This document shows positions 59,301 to 64,000 of a stretch of 64,000 bases of DNA, piece by piece. Position 1 is the first letter of the stretch, and the number at the start of each line of letters is the position of its first letter. The stretch lies in the NCBI GenBank assembly GCA_037447655.1, contig JBBHKE010003116.1, positions 92,501-156,500 of the forward strand, written 5' to 3'. The translations under genes and the position numbers were made by a program. Below the pieces are notes generated by a model, which had not been told where the DNA came from, did not search any database, and saw only the letters and a list, made by a program, of their open reading frames with translations. The DNA is from Zygnema cylindricum. Lineage: Eukaryota > Streptophyta > Zygnematophyceae > Zygnematales > Zygnemataceae.

Positions 59301-62300
59301 GCTAGAATCTGTTGAAAAACGAATAACAAACATATTTAGGTCTGATGAAAAAAGAGCTCTGTATATATACCCTGTAATATAAAATGTTGCCAAGAGACCT
59401 CGGGGAAGAAGAAAACAAGGACAAAATCAGTTTAAATGCTTTTCATTACAACATCAGAGCCTCAAAAACCATGTCAACATGTTAGCTTGCAATCTCATTT
59501 AAAAGGGGTTAAGACTGGAATTTTAAACAGGCAAACCATATTGGACTCCATGTTTTCTTTAGCCCAAGTCACCTTAACAGGAGGCGCAGTTGCCCAAGTT
59601 GTTCCGTCCTCCAGATACTTTATGACTGCCACTCCGAGATGACCCGCCTAAAACAAGCCACCCCACCACCATAGTTTCCTTTGATTATCATTCGAATTCG
59701 TTTCATTCCCCATTAGTAATGCTGATAGTGACACATTGTCGTCACCCTGGCTCAAGCCAACAAAAACATCTTTTCAAGATAAGGCCATGATCCCTCACCG
59801 TCATATCACAACAACCAGTAATTACCAAGTAACAGTTTCAGTATATCTTCCTTTCATTTGCACAAAACCAGAAGTAGACATGCCTCCCATCACACCAACC
59901 ATACCGCATTACCCTGCATGCTCGAAGTGATCAAGCCCAGTGAGAGAGGGAGAGAGGAGGCAGTAAACGTCCACAAAACCATACCTTAATCTCAATGTAC
60001 TTATCCCCGAGAGACATTTCAAGGTCTAGAAAGTGTTTCTCAAGGTCACTGAGGAGACGAGCTGCTTCAGCAGATGATGTTGTCTGACGCTGTGTGTATC
60101 CTGACACACTCCCTCTACTTCTCTCTTCCCTGTTGATCGTCCCAAAATAGTCAGACTAGAAGTTGTGTTCAAACATACAAGGGTCTGCCAAACATTTTAT
60201 TTTTTTTACTTCATGTACGGGTTCAGATAGCACAGAGGATGTGAGCACAAAAATTGATGTATCAACCCCTGTCTACAGACAAAAAAAAAACAGAATGCTT
60301 TCTATGAAAAGGGGAAAAAAAATCAATTCAAAGAGGCTTGTGTAGCTTGCAGAGAACTAAAGAGGTCACTGTGATTATTCTGGAGTTCGTTGGAGCAAGC
60401 TTAATGCATGATAACAGCAGTGTAATCATTCCCCACATGCGACATCTTAAAAACAAGTGCATTTTACAGATACTTAGGTTTTGAATTAAACATGATTCTT
60501 TGAATTAAACATGATTCTCTGCTTTCACGATTGAACAACCACTACATATTTCAGAATAATTATGTGTACGCGATTACTGGCAATACTGGCCAGTAAATTG
60601 AAGTAATCATACAGAAAATTAGCGCTCATATAATTATCCTATTAGTTAAGAAACAGTGTGGTCCAGATTAATTTTAGTGAATGACGTACTTGAATCCAAT
60701 GTACTGTTGCAATCAAACAACAAATCGACATTAGAGACATATAAAAGTATGTTAATAAAAACTGAAAAACTTACATGGGATCTTGCCAGAGTTGATGGTA
60801 TTTTTCGGCAAGCTGTGGAACCACATGTGTCCGACAAAATCCAGCATTACTGAGCAGCATGAGAATTCGTTGATCAGCTGTCTTGACAGGGACTCCCACT
60901 TGAAGTCCCTTGTAGTCTCCCTCGCCTGTGTCCTCTTCCATTGAAATAGAAACTTCCAATCCCTCTTCATCTCCTCCGTCCAAACCTTCAGGAATGTCCT
61001 CTGCCATCTGTCCAGGTTGTCGCGCTTGTGGCAAATTTCTAGACATCTTTTCCAAGCATTCTGAACAAAGATGTGAAAACAGTGAATATGAAAAGAAGGT
61101 TCAGAGAAAATCGGGAACGACCAGACCGGATATGGTTACGCAGATACATTTAGAAGACTATCTTAGCCAGTAGTTAAGAATCCTTCACCAACGAAACAAA
61201 TTTTTAAACAGAAACTATAGTGATGTATATCAAGCAGGATTTGTCGATAATCAATTTTTTTTTTTGAAGGGTCCATCATCAATACAGCGAGTCGATAGCT
61301 TTGATCCTCGATTATCGAGATATATCGATATGCTGATACCATAACCAAACAATTAGAATGTATGATTTTTTCCAAAATTTTCAAATTCTTAAATAGCGTA
61401 CACCACGGTAATTATTTTTATACGCTAAAAAAACTTACACGCTAATAACGATTGGCGGTGTACCGCACTGTAATGAATTACAGAATGGTAGCGGTAGGAA
61501 AGAAATCACGTGTACCTTGACTGTATACCTTGATATTTATTTTACGAATTTCGTAAGCATAATTAACATTCATTTAAGTGTTCAGTCGAGATTTGGTCAA
61601 ATATAAATTCTGCTTTGTTCTAGATTTACGTACCAACTTAGGTAGCAGGTACTGTACACTTATTGGTCAATATAGCTCGTCAATGTTTCGATAAACCAAA
61701 ATTGTGATATACAATTTGCAATTTCGATCCAAAGAAGTCAAAAACAACAATTATCAGATCCCAGCTCATTTTGAAACTCACCACAGAAGTCCACAAACGA
61801 CTCAAAAAATGTTGATTTCACAGAGTCATACATCTGTCTTAAAGCTCCCATTACATTCTCAGTTCCATGCATCCGATTTTCCGGGGCTTCCTCCGTTGCT
61901 AGCTGTGCCAAAACCCTGACCAATGCACCAACGTTCCAAAGAAAAAACACGAAAATTGAATGCTCTATAGACACACAACACCAAGGAGGTAACTGGTTTT
62001 TACAGGTAACCTGCAATATTTGTATAATCTTATAGATGCCTTCATATACAAGTAAAAGCCAAGCAGAGGCTCTTCATAGAGGCTTCCACCAAGCTCTTCA
62101 CTCCTGTATTTGTTGTCAACCAAAATGCTTCAACGCGTTCCCATGACTGATTAAGAACACCAACCCATGAGACAAAACCTAGTCCTAAAGAAATAGTTCG
62201 CCTAGTATATCCACAGAGTTAACCCACCTAGGGTGAATACAGTTCCAAAACATTAACTTCAATCCCATAGAATATAGAGGAAGGTCCCTTACTCTGTCAC

Positions 62301-64000
62301 ATGATCCAGCACACATGTCATCGTCTCCTCAAACTCCAGAGGAAATGTTGAAATGGCGTAGGGAGAGCCTGCCCTCTGAACTGTGGGAGCTGGAATCCAA
62401 TCCTCCTCTTCCGCAAGCTCCACCGCAGCGCCTCTTGTGATGAAGCATAAACGCCTCACAAAGCGTCGTGTCACCTCCACTCGCAACTGCTGCACCGCCC
62501 CGACTGCATACCTCCATACCTAATGTTGTTAAGGGATCTTCTCTTTCTGTTGTTCAGAGAGCTGTAACTGCGTTTAAATGCGACCATCAATTCCTCTCCA
62601 GTGCTGTCAGTTAGAAACAAATGCTAAGTGCTGAAGTCGTGAAAGCAGACATCGTGCCTTTGATCGTTGTAATGCTGTTCTTTTAAAGACAAAACTAAAC
62701 AGCCTGACAGCTTAAGTTCTTCACTCAGGCCCTGTTTTCCTCTGATACACCGTTCTCTTTCTCATTCAAGAAAATAGAGGAGTTATATAGCCTGTGAAAC
62801 TTAAGCTGTCCACCGAGACAACCTTTCCGTGGTAATGCACCCTTCATAAAAGAATAAAAGTTGTCCATGCAAACTAATTAAAACTGACTTTGGACTATTT
62901 TACTTTTGTAAATAACATCAAAAAACATACCTCACAGAGAAATGCGAGATGTCTGGGCAAGCATTTCCCCATTAGGTACACATCTCACAGAAATAGACTG
63001 GATTTAATTCGCAAGTCTAATTGCAAAATTACAGTGCAAATTCACTAAGTGTTAATTGTGAAATTTTCAGATCAGATGCGGCCTACATCGGCTAGCGTTC
63101 TCTACAACACGTGGAAACTTATTTTGCTTGATAAGTCGCTGAATACAGTTTCTTAAAAAACGGCATGGTCCAAATTCTCAATAATGGACGGGGTAAAGTT
63201 GCTTCTGTAAGTTAGCCCCAAAGCAGTATATTACTACCTGACGAGATTCTTCTGAAACCATAAAACACAAGAGCGCCCAGCTATTTCCCCCTACTCTTCC
63301 TCTTCCTCTCTCTCCTTCCCATCTCCATTTCCCATTGCCAACCCTACCAGCTTGGACAGAAGCCGAGTCCCGGGTTTTTAAAAGGTTGCACAAGCTTGCA
63401 ACTTCTCCCACTGACTCCTGCATATACTGTCGAAGGTGTGTGGCTAATTCCAGTTGAGAAAAGGCGTTCAATACCTGACAACAACAAAAAAATGGTTTAT
63501 CTAAGATAAATCATTACGAAATAAAGAACAAAAACCGTCCATATTGAGCAAGAATTATCCTTCACCAGGTTTGGAAAACGTGCAGAGGAGATGGGCGAAT
63601 ATCTCCCCACCTTTGTCTCATAGGAACTGACGATACCAAGTATCATGACGGTAACTTCCTCCTGTGAATGTCTTGTGTAGCGTCCACTTAATCCTTCATC
63701 AGACTTAGGAGTTGGGTATTGCTGGTAATGGAGGGGGCTTCGGGACTGTTAAAAATATATACAAAAGAGGCATAATATAAGTCACCTTAAAATAGACCAG
63801 CAGGACAATCCTCATACTGCTCTCTTACTAAAGTTTCAGGTTTCTGTATCCATCAAATGAAAAAATCCAGCATATACAAAGAAATATGCAAGCCAAACAG
63901 CTGGTTCCTCCAAATTGGCCAATTAGACCATAATGCTATTTTTTTTCAGGAAACACAGCTCTTGAGTAAAACACTCACCAAACCATACAAGCAGCGTAGC
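56326..64000 (-). CDS. SEC5: Exocyst subunit SEC5, C-terminal 12 exons (5' part outside the window)
   Basis: Exons on the minus strand: 64000-63979 (partial), 63745-63611, 63474-63343, 62519-62293, 61915-61782, 61060-60775, 60129-59985, 59647-59573, 59042-58986, 58666-58523, 58173-57949, 56904-56326. Phases close throughout, giving 719 residues. Landmarks of plant SEC5: YLEDGTTWATAPPVK followed by GLRDSALELMHPLVAVHAE, then VYAGCRPFVDKAINML, LDSNAFCQLSLE, LDYFESVL, and ELLPGELKRTRVN near the end. A Ser/Gly/Asn-rich tail follows. SEC5 belongs to the octameric exocyst that tethers secretory vesicles to the plasma membrane. The 63343 donor is the least certain boundary; a GTAGGG one codon earlier would break phase. 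The N-terminal third lies beyond the right edge. Confidence 0.92.
61346..61462. mobile_element. Truncated MITE end in a SEC5 intron
   Basis: 117 bp ending AATAACGATTGGCGGTGTA closely match the right end of the MITE at 45246-45805. The left part is missing; GATATATCGATAT sequence joins it instead. It lies in the intron 61061-61781. Confidence 0.75.

Overview
This is nuclear DNA from a plant-type (streptophyte) eukaryote. The evidence is spliced genes with GT-AG introns, plant-type protein families (a subtilase with a PA insert, exocyst SEC5, a PLAC8 cysteine-rich protein, LysM proteins) and Copia, hAT and MITE repeats. The intergenic DNA is AT-rich and several exons are GC-rich. I would guess a non-seed plant or a charophyte relative, but the sequence does not let me name a species. 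Four genes were rebuilt exon by exon. In each, the splice phases close exactly, apart from one 1-base frameshift in the subtilase.

Layout. (1) 402-10997, minus: a 12-exon secreted subtilase with all four catalytic residues and an extensin-like proline tail. A 10-C run in exon 4 puts it out of frame by one base. (2) 12615-19362: decayed hAT transposon sequence with transposase pieces, long GGTCGG-rich ends and MITEs nested inside. (3) 21764-27424, minus: an 11-exon gene joining a signal peptide, a papain-like (C1A) cysteine protease, an EGF-like region, about five LysM modules and a cysteine-rich tail. This is the most unusual object in the window. (4) 29164-30038: a hAT-type MITE with an 8-bp target duplication; its empty site survives in a related repeat near 50780. 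(5) 32517-44495: a Copia retrotransposon (plus strand) split by a second Copia element (minus strand, 35112-40713) that is flanked by a GAGGG duplication. (6) 45246-49080: an island of MITEs, three of them head to tail. (7) 51913-52959, plus: a 4-exon PLAC8-family gene. (8) 56326-64000, minus: the last 12 exons of SEC5, running off the right edge.

How the genes relate. They are neighbours, not an operon. The subtilase and the LysM protease both look like secreted, wall-facing proteases. The LysM protease suggests proteolysis tethered to chitin-like or peptidoglycan-like glycans. SEC5 serves exocytosis and the PLAC8 protein is a predicted membrane protein. Much of the remaining DNA is transposons, especially a family of small elements that end in TACACCG/CGGTGTA and appear to use TA targets.
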